DNA of 64,000 nucleotides from JABMMZ01 sp044341025 (GCA_044341025.1 JBIISM010000012.1:1-64000), one strand, 5' to 3'; positions 35,506 through 43,913 are shown, counted from the first letter of the stretch. The notes: generated by a model from the sequence alone, not told the origin. Numbers and translations are program-made.

Positions 35506-35568
35506 ATTAATCTATATTTTCTTAGGCAAATATCAAGCCATTTATTTAATCATAAAAATGAAATTATT

Positions 35569-35601
35569 AAAAAAAGTCGACACCCTTAAGTATCGACTTT
35601 T
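35569..35601 (-). terminator. Intrinsic terminator of carB
   Basis: Stem AAAAGTCGA / TCGACTTTT with a 12-base loop, 24 bases after the carB stop; seven T follow on the minus strand. Confidence 0.85.
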
Positions 35602-35624
35602 CTAAATTATCTAATGATTGAATT

Positions 35625-38441
35625 CTAACGACTCAAATACATGCTTTTCTTGCTGTAGATTTCTCTGAACCCTGGATCTTTTATGTCTTTAACAAACAAG
35701 ATTGATTCTCCAGTACTCTTCATCTCTGGACCAAGCTCTCTGTTTACATTCGGGAATTTATTGAAAGAGAACACTGGCAATTTAATGGCCAAGCCTTCCA
35801 ATTTGCGCTCAATGGTAAAGTCTTTCAATTTATGCGTTCCCAACATGATCTTAGTTGCAATATTGATGTAAGGCACTTGGTATGCTTTGCATATAAATGG
35901 AACAGTTCTACTCGCACGTGGATTCGCCTCAATCACATACACTTTCTCGTCTTTAATGGCGAACTGTATGTTCAACAAACCTCTTATGTTCATTGAAAAA
36001 GCCAACTTCTTGCTGTACTCTTCCATTTTGTCCATTACATTTTGACTCAAAGAGAATGGTGGCAATACCGCAGAACTATCTCCTGAGTGAATACCGGCAG
36101 GCTCTATGTGCTCCATCATACCAATGACATGGTAATCCTCACCATCGCAAATCACATCGCACTCAGCTTCTTCAGCACGGTCTAAGAAATGGTCGATCAA
36201 AACCCTGTTGCCAGGTAAGTCGCCCAACAAACCGATCACCGCGTTTTCTAGATCTTCGTCGTTGATTACAATTTTCATTCCTTGACCGCCCAATACATAA
36301 CTCGGACGAACCAGTACCGGATAACCCACTTCGTGTGCAATTTTAACTGCATCCTCTGCTGTTTCAGTTACACCGTATTTTGGGTAAGGAATGTTCATTT
36401 CTTTCAACAAGTCGCTAAACAAACCACGGTCTTCACTCATGTCCATATCTGGGAACGAGGTTCCAATAATTTTAATGCCGCGCTCGTGTAATTTCTCCGC
36501 CAATTTCAAAGCGGTTTGACCGCCCAATTGAACAATCACACCTTCTGGTTTTTCCAATTCGATGATTTCCCAAATATGCTCCCAATACACTGGCTCAAAA
36601 TACAACTTGTCTGCCATGTCGAAATCGGTACTCACTGTCTCAGGATTGCAATTCACCATAATGGCTTCAAAGCCTGCTTCTTTGGCAGCCAACAAGCCGT
36701 GTACGCAGGAATAATCAAATTCTATACCTTGACCAATGCGGTTAGGACCACTGCCCAATACCACAATTTTCTTTTTATCGCTTACAGCACTTTCGTTCTC
36801 ACCCTCAAAACAAGAGTAAAAATAATTGGTAGGCGAAGGAAACTCTGCTGCACAAGTATCAACCATTTTATAGGTACGTGTAATGCCCATGCCTTTGCGT
36901 TTGGCATACACATCATCTTCAGTGCAGTTCTTTATTAAGTAAGCAATTTGATAATCGCTATACCCTTTGCGCTTGGCTGTGCGCATTAAGTCCATTGGCA
37001 AGGTCTCTAAAGTAAAACGTCTAATTTGTTTTTCAGTATTCACCAAGTCGAGTATTTGCTCTAAATACCAGCGGTCAATACGCGTTAATTTTTGAATGGT
37101 GGTTAAAGGAACCCCCAATTCAATGGCATCTTTTAAGTGGAACAAACGGTCCCAGCTTGGGTTCTCCAAACTGTGGGCTATTTCTTCCAAATTTCTTATT
37201 CCGGTACCATCGGCACCCAAACCGAATTTGCGAATCTCCAAAGACTGACAAGCTTTTTGCAAAGCCTCTTGGAAACTACGGCCAATGGCCATTACCTCTC
37301 CCACCGATTTCATTTGAAGACCCAATTGTTTGTTGGCACCTTTAAATTTATCGAAGTTCCATCTTGGAATTTTTATGATCACATAGTCAATGGCCGGTTC
37401 GAAGTAGGCAGAAGTGGTTTTGGTTACAGGATTTTTCAATTCATCCAAGTTGTAACCAATGGCCAATTTAGCAGCAATCTTTGCAATGGGATAACCCGTT
37501 GCTTTTGAAGCCAAGGCCGATGAACGCGATACACGCGGATTGATCTCAATGGCAATAATTTCTTCGTCTTCAGGATTCACAGCAAATTGCACATTGCAAC
37601 CCCCTGCAAAATTCCCTATGCTGCTCATCATTAAAAAAGCCATGTTGCGCATGCGTTGGAAACAGGTGTCGCTTAAGGTCATTGCAGGCGCAATGGTTAT
37701 ACTGTCGCCGGTATGAATTCCCATTGGGTCAAGATTTTCTATGGTGCAAATTACCGCAATGTTGTTGTTGTTGTCGCGCAAAACCTCAAGCTCGTATTCT
37801 TTCCATCCAAGAACCGCTTGCTCAACCAATACTTCATGGGTTGGAGAGGCTTCTAGTCCGGCGCGCAAAGCACCTTCTAATTCGTCTTTTGTCTTTACAA
37901 ATCCACCACCGTAACCCCCTAGGGTAAACGACGGACGAATAACCAAGGGATAACCAATTTCTTGCGCAATTTCTTTGCCTTCTAGAAACGAATTGGCAGT
38001 TCTGCTGGTAGCAACACCAATACCAATGTCTATCATCAATTGACGAAACAACTCACGGTTTTCGGTTTTCTGAATCGCCGCGGTGTCCACACCAATTATA
38101 CGGATATTGTATTTCTCCCAGATGCCTAAATCTTCGGCCTCAATACAAAGGTTCAACGCCGTTTGTCCACCCATGGTAGGCAGCACCGCATCGATCTGTC
38201 TTTCTTGTAAAATCTTTTCAATTGACTCAACAGTTAGTGGCCATAAATACACATGGTCTGCAGTCACATTGTCGGTCATAATGGTCGCAGGATTGCTGTT
38301 GATAAGCGACACTTCAATTCCTTCTTCGCGCAGGGAACGGGCAGCCTGACTACCTGAATAGTCGAATTCGCAAGCCTGACCGATGATGATTGGTCCGCTG
38401 CCTATAATTAATACTGATTTGATGGAGGGGTCTTTGGGCAT
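35625..38441 (-). CDS. carB: Carbamoyl-phosphate synthase large chain, lacking MGS domain
   Basis: Makes carbamoyl phosphate from bicarbonate, ammonia and two ATP, for arginine and pyrimidine synthesis. Two homologous ATP-grasp halves are visible: the first begins KSVLIIGSGPIIIGQACEFD and the second KKIVVLGSGPNRIGQGIEFD. At 938 aa it is about 135 residues shorter than E. coli CarB. It stops soon after GPEMKSTGESILFVKD, where the C-terminal MGS-like regulatory domain would start, so that domain is absent. UMP/ornithine control through it is therefore not expected. carA is not in the window. A TATTTTTG element lies 13 bases before the start. Confidence 0.96.
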   Translation of the reverse strand: MPKDPSIKSVLIIGSGPIIIGQACEFDYSGSQAARSLREEGIEVSLINSNPATIMTDNVTADHVYLWPLTVESIEKILQERQIDAVLPTMGGQTALNLCIEAEDLGIWEKYNIRIIGVDTAAIQKTENRELFRQLMIDIGIGVATSRTANSFLEGKEIAQEIGYPLVIRPSFTLGGYGGGFVKTKDELEGALRAGLEASPTHEVLVEQAVLGWKEYELEVLRDNNNNIAVICTIENLDPMGIHTGDSITIAPAMTLSDTCFQRMRNMAFLMMSSIGNFAGGCNVQFAVNPEDEEIIAIEINPRVSRSSALASKATGYPIAKIAAKLAIGYNLDELKNPVTKTTSAYFEPAIDYVIIKIPRWNFDKFKGANKQLGLQMKSVGEVMAIGRSFQEALQKACQSLEIRKFGLGADGTGIRNLEEIAHSLENPSWDRLFHLKDAIELGVPLTTIQKLTRIDRWYLEQILDLVNTEKQIRRFTLETLPMDLMRTAKRKGYSDYQIAYLIKNCTEDDVYAKRKGMGITRTYKMVDTCAAEFPSPTNYFYSCFEGENESAVSDKKKIVVLGSGPNRIGQGIEFDYSCVHGLLAAKEAGFEAIMVNCNPETVSTDFDMADKLYFEPVYWEHIWEIIELEKPEGVIVQLGGQTALKLAEKLHERGIKIIGTSFPDMDMSEDRGLFSDLLKEMNIPYPKYGVTETAEDAVKIAHEVGYPVLVRPSYVLGGQGMKIVINDEDLENAVIGLLGDLPGNRVLIDHFLDRAEEAECDVICDGEDYHVIGMMEHIEPAGIHSGDSSAVLPPFSLSQNVMDKMEEYSKKLAFSMNIRGLLNIQFAIKDEKVYVIEANPRASRTVPFICKAYQVPYINIATKIMLGTHKLKDFTIERKLEGLAIKLPVFSFNKFPNVNRELGPEMKSTGESILFVKDIKDPGFREIYSKKSMYLSR

Positions 38442-38454
38442 GATTAAAATTTGG

Positions 38455-38462
38455 CAAAAATA
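38455..38462 (-). promoter_or_regulatory. -7 promoter element of carB
   Basis: TATTTTTG on the minus strand, 13 bases before the carB ATG, fits TAnnTTTG. No -33 TTG is visible at 17-23 bases. Confidence 0.5.
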
Positions 38463-38520
38463 ACTCTAATTTTCGTTAAAAAATAAGGTTGTGGAAAAGT
38501 AGAGCAATGATCGTTTGGGG

Positions 38521-38669
38521 CCCATTTCCGGCTGTGCATTTTAGCCTGAAGGTTTTCTGAGGCCGCTGCAATTCCGCGCCAAAGGCTTACTGCCGCCCGC
38601 CTTGCCACAGAAGCAGCTTTGGCTCAGAAAAACCTTCAGGGCTGCCATTTCCATCCGGGGTGCATCGAA
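38521..38669. repeat. GC-rich long-hairpin intergenic repeat
   Basis: A GC-rich patch in AT-rich surroundings. The arms CCTGAAGGTTTTCTGAG (38545-38561) and CTCAGAAAAACCTTCAGG (38623-38640) are complementary with one extra base. Inside, GCC-GCTGC and GCAGC-TTT-GGC continue the stem. Outside, CCATTTCC followed by GTGCAT occurs on both sides as a direct repeat. No ORF lies inside. The layout recalls hairpin repeats between genes in other Bacteroidota (recollection, not checked). The rest of the 400-base gap holds only the mntA promoter. Confidence 0.6.
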
Positions 38670-38828
38670 AATACCAAATCGTACAATTCTTTGGAAACGA
38701 CACTTTATTTTTAAGTGAAGAGTGCTACGATTGTTACAGCCATATTTATGTGAGGGAGAAGTAAAAAAGAATCGTATTTAATATTTTAGTTTCACAGCTT
38801 GATTTTATCAAAATGAAGTTTTTTTTCT

Positions 38829-38836
38829 TAAATTTG
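38829..38836 (+). promoter_or_regulatory. -7 promoter element of mntA-hepT
   Basis: TAAATTTG ends only 5 bases before the mntA ATG. If used as a -7 element the mRNA would be leaderless or nearly so. Confidence 0.45.
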
Positions 38837-38841
38837 CCCTG

Positions 38842-39141
38842 ATGGGCATCGTTGACTTACATATAACAGACTTGAAAAAACTTTGTGTCTTGCACAATGT
38901 CGAAACAATGTATCTGTTTGGGTCTGCACTCAATCCAAACTACAACAACAATAGTGACATTGATTTCCTTGTAAAATTCAAATCAATTGATTTGGCGAAA
39001 TATTTCGACAATTACATGGATTTAAAAGTAAATCTAGAAAAATTATTAGGCCGAAAAATTGACTTGTTGGAAGAGCAAACTCTGAAAAATCCAATTTTAA
39101 TAAATTCAATAAATAAATCTAAAGCACTTATTTATGGATGA
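38842..39141 (+). CDS. mntA: MntA-type nucleotidyltransferase antitoxin
   Basis: Minimal nucleotidyltransferase of 99 aa. The pol-beta signature GSX10DXD is present as FGSALNPNYNNNSDID (about 27-42). MntA antitoxins neutralise the HEPN toxin HepT by adding AMP to a tyrosine near its active site. The toxin gene overlaps its end by 8 bases, so the two form one unit. The start ATG (MGIVDLHITDLKKLC) is right behind a promoter element. The pair is probably horizontally acquired, since it sits between repeat-rich intergenic regions. Confidence 0.9.
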   Translation: MGIVDLHITDLKKLCVLHNVETMYLFGSALNPNYNNNSDIDFLVKFKSIDLAKYFDNYMDLKVNLEKLLGRKIDLLEEQTLKNPILINSINKSKALIYG

Positions 39142-39493
39142 AAGAATCCTTAAATGGCTTTATGATATTCAATTTTCAATAAATGAAATAGATGCCTTTT
39201 TCAATGAAGTAGAAAAGGATTTCTTTCAATACAAAAGTAACACCATGCTAAAAAGAGCTGTTGAAAGGAACCTTGAAATTATAGGCGAAGCCGTTAATAG
39301 GATTATAAACCGCGACAATCTTTACACTGAAAAAATCAGCAACGCAAAAGCCATTATTGGTCTAAGAAATCAAGTTATTCATGCCTATGACAGCATTTCA
39401 GATGAGAACATTTGGTCAATTCTAATTAAACACCTTCCAAAACTGAAAATCGAAATTGATGAATTAATAAAACTTAATTCACTTAGGCCTTGA
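39134..39493 (+). CDS. hepT: HepT-type HEPN toxin (DUF86)
   Basis: 119-residue all-helical HEPN protein. The catalytic motif R-X4-H-X-Y is intact as RNQVIHAY (Arg78, His83, Tyr85). HepT is an RNase toxin, and the tyrosine of this motif is the residue AMPylated by MntA in characterised pairs. It overlaps the mntA gene by 8 bases, as expected for coupled translation. A full-length toxin with all motif residues suggests a functional module. Its target RNA cannot be told from sequence. Confidence 0.9.
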   Translation: MDERILKWLYDIQFSINEIDAFFNEVEKDFFQYKSNTMLKRAVERNLEIIGEAVNRIINRDNLYTEKISNAKAIIGLRNQVIHAYDSISDENIWSILIKHLPKLKIEIDELIKLNSLRP

Positions 39494-39546
39494 AATTAAC
39501 AAATAACTAGTCCTTCTGTAACAACTTACCCATTAATTATATAACT

Positions 39547-39828
39547 ATGCAAAAACTAAACGAAAAAGAAATTGAAGAAAGAATGAAGGAAATTAATTCA
39601 ACATGGTTGATAGAAAATGATTTTATCAGCAAAGAATTCCTTTTTAAAGATTTTGTACAAGCCTTTGCTTTTATGACCACTGTTGCCGAAATCGCTGAAA
39701 AATTGCAGCACCACCCCAATTGGGAAAACGTGTACAACAAGGTACATATTTCTTTAAGCACCCATGATGCCGGCGGATTAACCGATAAAGATTTTGAATT
39801 GGCGAAAGAAATTGATTTAGCGATATAA
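39547..39828 (+). CDS. phhB: 4a-hydroxytetrahydrobiopterin dehydratase (PCD/DCoH)
   Basis: Small pterin-recycling enzyme of 93 aa that dehydrates 4a-hydroxytetrahydropterin formed by aromatic amino acid hydroxylases. The family motif is present as EKLQHHPNWENVYNKVHISL followed by STHDAGGLTDKD, with the catalytic histidines in HHP and KVHI and the downstream Asp. Length is typical. No phenylalanine hydroxylase gene is seen nearby, so the partner enzyme is elsewhere, or it serves a molybdopterin-related role as in some bacteria. It appears monocistronic. Confidence 0.93.
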   Translation: MQKLNEKEIEERMKEINSTWLIENDFISKEFLFKDFVQAFAFMTTVAEIAEKLQHHPNWENVYNKVHISLSTHDAGGLTDKDFELAKEIDLAI

Positions 39829-39961
39829 AACACAATACTGATCGAAAAGCAATAGCCTTTGTTTGAATCCAATTCTTTTTAACAAAAAACCAGCGGAGTT
39901 GTTTCTCATCTAATGGGGCTCTTGCATCTTGGCCTTGCATCCCCTAAATTTGAATCCATCA

Positions 39962-40010
39962 ACGCCAAAATGTCCTAACACTGAATTTTCAGTTAAGGAG
40001 AACATGGCGT
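39962..40010. repeat. Large imperfect stem-loop
   Basis: The arms ACGCCA (39962-39967) and TGGCGT (40005-40010) enclose TCCT / AGGA and a core ACTGAA-TT-TTCAGT (39980-39993). The whole 49 bases fold into one imperfect hairpin. It sits in a 250-base gap between phhB and the methyltransferase gene that also contains TTTGAATCC twice. Not followed by a T-run, so not a typical terminator. Confidence 0.5.
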
Positions 40011-40034
40011 ATTTTAATATAAAAATAAACCCTA

Positions 40035-40052
40035 TCCCGAAAGCTTTCGGGA
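40035..40052. repeat. Short palindrome TCCCGAAAGCTTTCGGGA
   Basis: Perfect 18-bp palindrome, 26 bases before the methyltransferase start. Variants CCCGATAGCCATCGGG, CCGATAGCTATCGG and CCCGATGGCTATCGGG occur at 51220, 59381 and 59951, so it belongs to an interspersed family. Confidence 0.65.
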
Positions 40053-40078
40053 GCTAAACCCTATACCCCACATACCCC

Positions 40079-40879
40079 ATGCATCCTGAACCTGACTACC
40101 TACAAGTAAACCGAGATTCTTGGAACCAAAGAACCCAAGCGCACATCAATTCATCCTTTTATGATTTGCCTAAATTCAGAGAAGGAAATTCATCTTTGAA
40201 TGACATTGAATTGGAACTATTGGGCGATATTAAAGGCAAGTCTATATTGCATTTGCAATGCCATTTCGGACAAGACAGTATCTCGCTTAGCCGCATGGGT
40301 GCACATGTTACGGGGATTGACCTTTCAGACAAAGCGATAGACCAAGCGCGTATTTTAGCAAAAGAGTTAAACGTAACCACTGAATTTATTTGCTGTAATA
40401 TCTACGACTTACCCCAACATTTAAACCAGACTTATGACATCGTTTTTACCAGCTACGGAACCATTGGTTGGTTGCCCGACCTGGATGCTTGGGCCAATAT
40501 TGTTTCTCAATATTTAAAGCCAAAAGGTCAATTTATATTTGTTGAATTTCACCCCGTGGTGTGGATGTTCGATGACGATTTTGAAACCATAGGCTACAAC
40601 TATTTCAACGAAAAAGCCATTGTAGAAACTGAGCAAGGTACTTATGCAGATAGAAAGGCGGACTTGACACTTAAACACATTACCTGGAACCATCCTCTTT
40701 CAGAAGTATTTGGAAGTTTGTTGAAGGAGAACCTTGCAATAAAATCATTTAATGAATTCGATTATTCTCCTTATAATTGCTTTAACAAAACCATAGAAAT
40801 AGCAGCAAATAAATTCCGCATAGCGCATTTATCGAACAAAATCCCCATGGTTTATGCATTGGTCGCTAAAAAAAATTAA
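40079..40879 (+). CDS. Class I SAM-dependent methyltransferase
   Basis: 266-residue Rossmann-fold methyltransferase. Motif I is atypical but readable as ILHLQCHFGQDSISLSRMGA (where DxGCGxG is usual), followed by the acidic motif II VTGIDLSDKAID and ICCNIYDLP, and then YDIVFTSYGTIGWLPDL. The LHLQCHFGQD form is characteristic of a UbiE/Methyltransf_11-like subgroup that acts on small molecules. It stands alone in a gap-rich region; the substrate cannot be inferred from neighbours. Start at the first ATG, MHPEPDYLQVNRDSW. Confidence 0.88.
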   Translation: MHPEPDYLQVNRDSWNQRTQAHINSSFYDLPKFREGNSSLNDIELELLGDIKGKSILHLQCHFGQDSISLSRMGAHVTGIDLSDKAIDQARILAKELNVTTEFICCNIYDLPQHLNQTYDIVFTSYGTIGWLPDLDAWANIVSQYLKPKGQFIFVEFHPVVWMFDDDFETIGYNYFNEKAIVETEQGTYADRKADLTLKHITWNHPLSEVFGSLLKENLAIKSFNEFDYSPYNCFNKTIEIAANKFRIAHLSNKIPMVYALVAKKN

Positions 40880-40967
40880 TATTGAAAAGTCTATGCCTAT
40901 ATGAAAAATAGAATAAATGGCATAATCACAATCCTAAATTACATACCATCAAGCATTTCGAAAACTT

Positions 40968-40995
40968 AATCTTAATTTTTTAAAAAATTAAGATT
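40968..40995. repeat. 28-bp perfect AT-only-core palindrome
   Basis: A perfect palindrome with half-site AATCTTAATTTTTT, centred 55 bases before the GTG start of the CphA-like gene. It could be an operator for that gene or an AT-rich terminator for the methyltransferase gene. Perfect symmetry over 28 bases in even AT-rich sequence is unlikely by chance. Confidence 0.5.
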
Positions 40996-41036
40996 CAAGG
41001 CATAGAAACCAAAGTATTATCAATTAATTTGCAACT

Positions 41037-42815
41037 GTGAAAATACTGTCTATTCAAGCTTTAAGAGGGCCCAATTACTGGAGCCATACCAACCCAAAAC
41101 TGATACAAGTTAGACTTGAATTGAATGAACCCTACAACTTTCAGGAAGAATCGCTTTATAACTTTGAAGCTCAAATAAAACAAAATCTACCCGAACAGTT
41201 TCAAATTCAAAAAACCGATGAAAACCATCTTGCAGTTTTATTTTGTGCCACTGCCTTGGCATTGCAAAATTCGAAGGTAAACCATTTAGATTTCTATACC
41301 ATAAAGGCAACACAAACAGCAGGCATATTCAATGTCGTGTTTGCTTACCACAATGAAAGAGCAGGCAAACAAGCGGTTAAATCGGCTCAGGCATTAATTG
41401 AAGCTTTGCAAGAAGGAAAATCGCCCAATTTCAACATTGAACAAACACGCATCGGCGCGCTAATTGAACTTGAAAAAAACAGCGAAGAATTAGACAATCT
41501 AATTGACCAAGCCAAAAACAGAAACATTCCTTTTTTGCCTGCTGAAGATGAATTCCCTGCTCAGTTTGGTTACGGAATAAACAGCATAAATATTGAGATT
41601 GATAAACTGCCTGAATCGATTAACAGCATTTTCCCCCGAGAAAACACAGGACGAATTCCAATTATAGCTATTAGTGGCAGCAATGGCAAAACCACGAGCA
41701 CAAGACTTACTGCACACATTTTAAAAACCGCTGGACATTGTGTTGGCTACACCACCAGCGATGGCATCTACATTGATGGGGAGCTAATTGATGAAGGTGA
41801 TACCACTGGTCCTACAAGTGCACAAATTGCTTTGCGCAACAAAAACATTGACATAGCAGTCCTTGAAACCGCAAGAGGTGGAATTGTTCGCGCTGGCTTG
41901 GGCTTTGACCTCTGCGATTTAGCCCTATTGACCAATGTGCAAGGCGACCATTTGGGTATCTCTGATATTGACACCGTTGAAGAGTTAAACCAAGTAAAAG
42001 CAGTTATCATTAAAGCCTTAAAAAAAGAAGGAACTGCCATATTAAATGCAGACAATGAAAACACCATAGCGATAGGTGAAAAAACAGAAAACAAAATAGC
42101 CTGGTTTAGTTTATACCCTAAAAATCCCCTTATTTTAAACGGGATCAATAAAGGCATTCCCGTGGCATATGTTGAAGATCAAATTCTATACCTACAAGCG
42201 GGACAAACAAAAAACAAAATAGCCTCGCTTTCAGAAATTCACATTACGTTTAATGGCAGTTTGAAATTCATGACCCAAAATGCTATGGGTGCTGCACTGA
42301 GCGCATTCTTATTCGGCATTGATACTGAAACAATAGGCAAAGCGCTTAGAACATTTTTCCCTTCGCAAGAACAAACACCGGGAAGAATGAACCTATTTGA
42401 GGTCAAAGGCAAAACAGTTCTGATTGACTTTGCTCACAACCCCGATGGATTTGAAGGCGTACGCGATTATTTGGCAACAGTAAAATCGCCGATGAAAATT
42501 GGCATTATCGTTGGTACAGGCGACCGACTTGAATCTGACCTCATCCGCAACGGAGAATTAGCAGCCGAAATGTTTGACCACATCATAATCCAACAAAAAA
42601 AATTCTTAAGGGGTAGAACTGCCGAATCAATTATTGACAGCCTTCGCCAAGGCATATTAAAGGTAAACCCTAACGCCAAATGGGAAAAAATTGACGACGA
42701 AGCAGAAGCACTGCAGTACGCGCTATCAATGGCGCCGGAAGGCAGTATTATAACTGCTTTGAGCAATGTTTTAAACCAGCCTTTTGAACTCATTAAGCAC
42801 TACCAAAACGAATAA
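41037..42815 (+). CDS. Cyanophycin-synthetase-like Mur ligase lacking ATP-grasp
   Basis: 592 aa (GTG start, KILSIQALRGPNYWS, as in CphA). The N-terminal domain (about 1-150) and the Mur-ligase domain (from about 205) are both of cyanophycin-synthetase type. The latter has the P-loop SGSNGKTT (213-220), GYTTSDGIYIDGELI, TARGGIVRAGLGFDLCDLAL and the C-terminal IDFAHNPDGF. CphA normally has a 250-residue ATP-grasp domain between these, which adds Asp. Here only about 45 residues remain, including FGYGINSINIE, which marks the point where the domain would begin. Known CphA uses the Mur domain to add Arg. This protein should keep one amide-ligase activity on an unknown acceptor. No cyanophycinase lies nearby. 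Confidence 0.8.
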   Translation: MKILSIQALRGPNYWSHTNPKLIQVRLELNEPYNFQEESLYNFEAQIKQNLPEQFQIQKTDENHLAVLFCATALALQNSKVNHLDFYTIKATQTAGIFNVVFAYHNERAGKQAVKSAQALIEALQEGKSPNFNIEQTRIGALIELEKNSEELDNLIDQAKNRNIPFLPAEDEFPAQFGYGINSINIEIDKLPESINSIFPRENTGRIPIIAISGSNGKTTSTRLTAHILKTAGHCVGYTTSDGIYIDGELIDEGDTTGPTSAQIALRNKNIDIAVLETARGGIVRAGLGFDLCDLALLTNVQGDHLGISDIDTVEELNQVKAVIIKALKKEGTAILNADNENTIAIGEKTENKIAWFSLYPKNPLILNGINKGIPVAYVEDQILYLQAGQTKNKIASLSEIHITFNGSLKFMTQNAMGAALSAFLFGIDTETIGKALRTFFPSQEQTPGRMNLFEVKGKTVLIDFAHNPDGFEGVRDYLATVKSPMKIGIIVGTGDRLESDLIRNGELAAEMFDHIIIQQKKFLRGRTAESIIDSLRQGILKVNPNAKWEKIDDEAEALQYALSMAPEGSIITALSNVLNQPFELIKHYQNE

Positions 42816-42947
42816 TTTCTACAAGAAAAACTTTTATGAATTATTTTTTTACAAAAAGTTTAATTATAAAGTATTACCTAACAAATAATTACACAAAGCT
42901 TTTTAAAAAAACACTCTTTGCTCAAACATTTAACAAGTGTATTGGTT

Positions 42948-42955
42948 TATATTTG
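42948..42955 (+). promoter_or_regulatory. -7 promoter element of the NmrA-like gene
   Basis: TATATTTG, 16 bases before the ATG. The 156-base gap holds nothing else notable. Confidence 0.5.
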
Positions 42956-42971
42956 ATGAACTTATACACAA

Positions 42972-43877
42972 ATGGATAAAATAATTGTTGTTGCAGGAGC
43001 AAATGGAAACCTCGGCAAACGCATTTGCATTGCACTGATTGAGAAGGGTGCTAAGGTAAAAGCTTTGCTCAGAAAAGAAACAAATTCTAAAACAATAGAA
43101 GAACTAGAAACCTTGGGCGTAGAAGTATATCCAATTGACTATTCAGATACCCAAACATTGACAGATATTTGCAAAGATGCACATTGCGTGGTTTCAGCTT
43201 TTGCAGGCTTGGAAGAAGTTATCATTAAAACACAAAAAAAACTACTCAATGCAGCTGTCGCTGCCGGTGTTAGAAGATTTATCCCCTCAGATTATTCGTT
43301 AGACTTTACCAATTTCAGCCATGGTGAAAACAGAAATTTAGATTTGCGTAGAGAGTTCCACAAATATCTAGACGTCCAAGCCATAGCACCGACAAGTATT
43401 TTCAATGGGGCATTTATGGAAATGCTTACCGACCAAATTCCAATGATTTCTTTTAAGAAAAAAAGAATTACCTATTGGGGCGAAGCAAGGCATGAAATGG
43501 GTTTTACCACCATGGATGACACCGCTAAATTCACAGCCAATACGGCTATGGATGATTGCACGCCGCGCTATCTTAGAATTTCCGGACACAACATAAGCCC
43601 GAAAGAGCTTAAAAAGGTAATGGGAAATATTGCTGGAACGCCCTTTGAATTGATGCGTTTGGGCACCCCAAAACGCTTGGCACGCTTAATCAAAATTGTT
43701 CGTTTTTTAGCGCCTCAGAAAAACAAATTATACCCCGCTTGGCAGGGTATGCAATACATGCACAACATGATTGACAACAGAGCAAGTCTTAAGTCGCTCG
43801 ACAACAAGCGCTACCCAGAAATAAAATGGACCAAGGTTGATGATTTGCTCAGCAAGTATTATCAAACATTGAATTAA
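42972..43877 (+). CDS. NmrA-family NAD(P)-binding protein
   Basis: 301-residue atypical short-chain dehydrogenase of the NmrA/isoflavone-reductase type. The N-terminal dinucleotide motif is VVAGANGNLGKRI (GxxGxxG variant, about residues 6-18). The middle contains VRRFIPSDYSLDFTNF, the hallmark of the phenylcoumaran/isoflavone reductase group. Such proteins are either NADPH-dependent reductases or nicotinamide-cofactor sensors. It is monocistronic and the substrate is unknown. Start at MDKIIVVAGANG. Confidence 0.85.
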   Translation: MDKIIVVAGANGNLGKRICIALIEKGAKVKALLRKETNSKTIEELETLGVEVYPIDYSDTQTLTDICKDAHCVVSAFAGLEEVIIKTQKKLLNAAVAAGVRRFIPSDYSLDFTNFSHGENRNLDLRREFHKYLDVQAIAPTSIFNGAFMEMLTDQIPMISFKKKRITYWGEARHEMGFTTMDDTAKFTANTAMDDCTPRYLRISGHNISPKELKKVMGNIAGTPFELMRLGTPKRLARLIKIVRFLAPQKNKLYPAWQGMQYMHNMIDNRASLKSLDNKRYPEIKWTKVDDLLSKYYQTLN

Positions 43878-43913
43878 TTAGGGTTTATTTAAAGATAAAA
43901 TAGGTTTTTCATT

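Noticed and set aside
36282..37508. Several open frames of 69-140 codons opposite carB
   Set aside because: Shadows of carB codon bias. They have no promoter, start context or recognisable domain.
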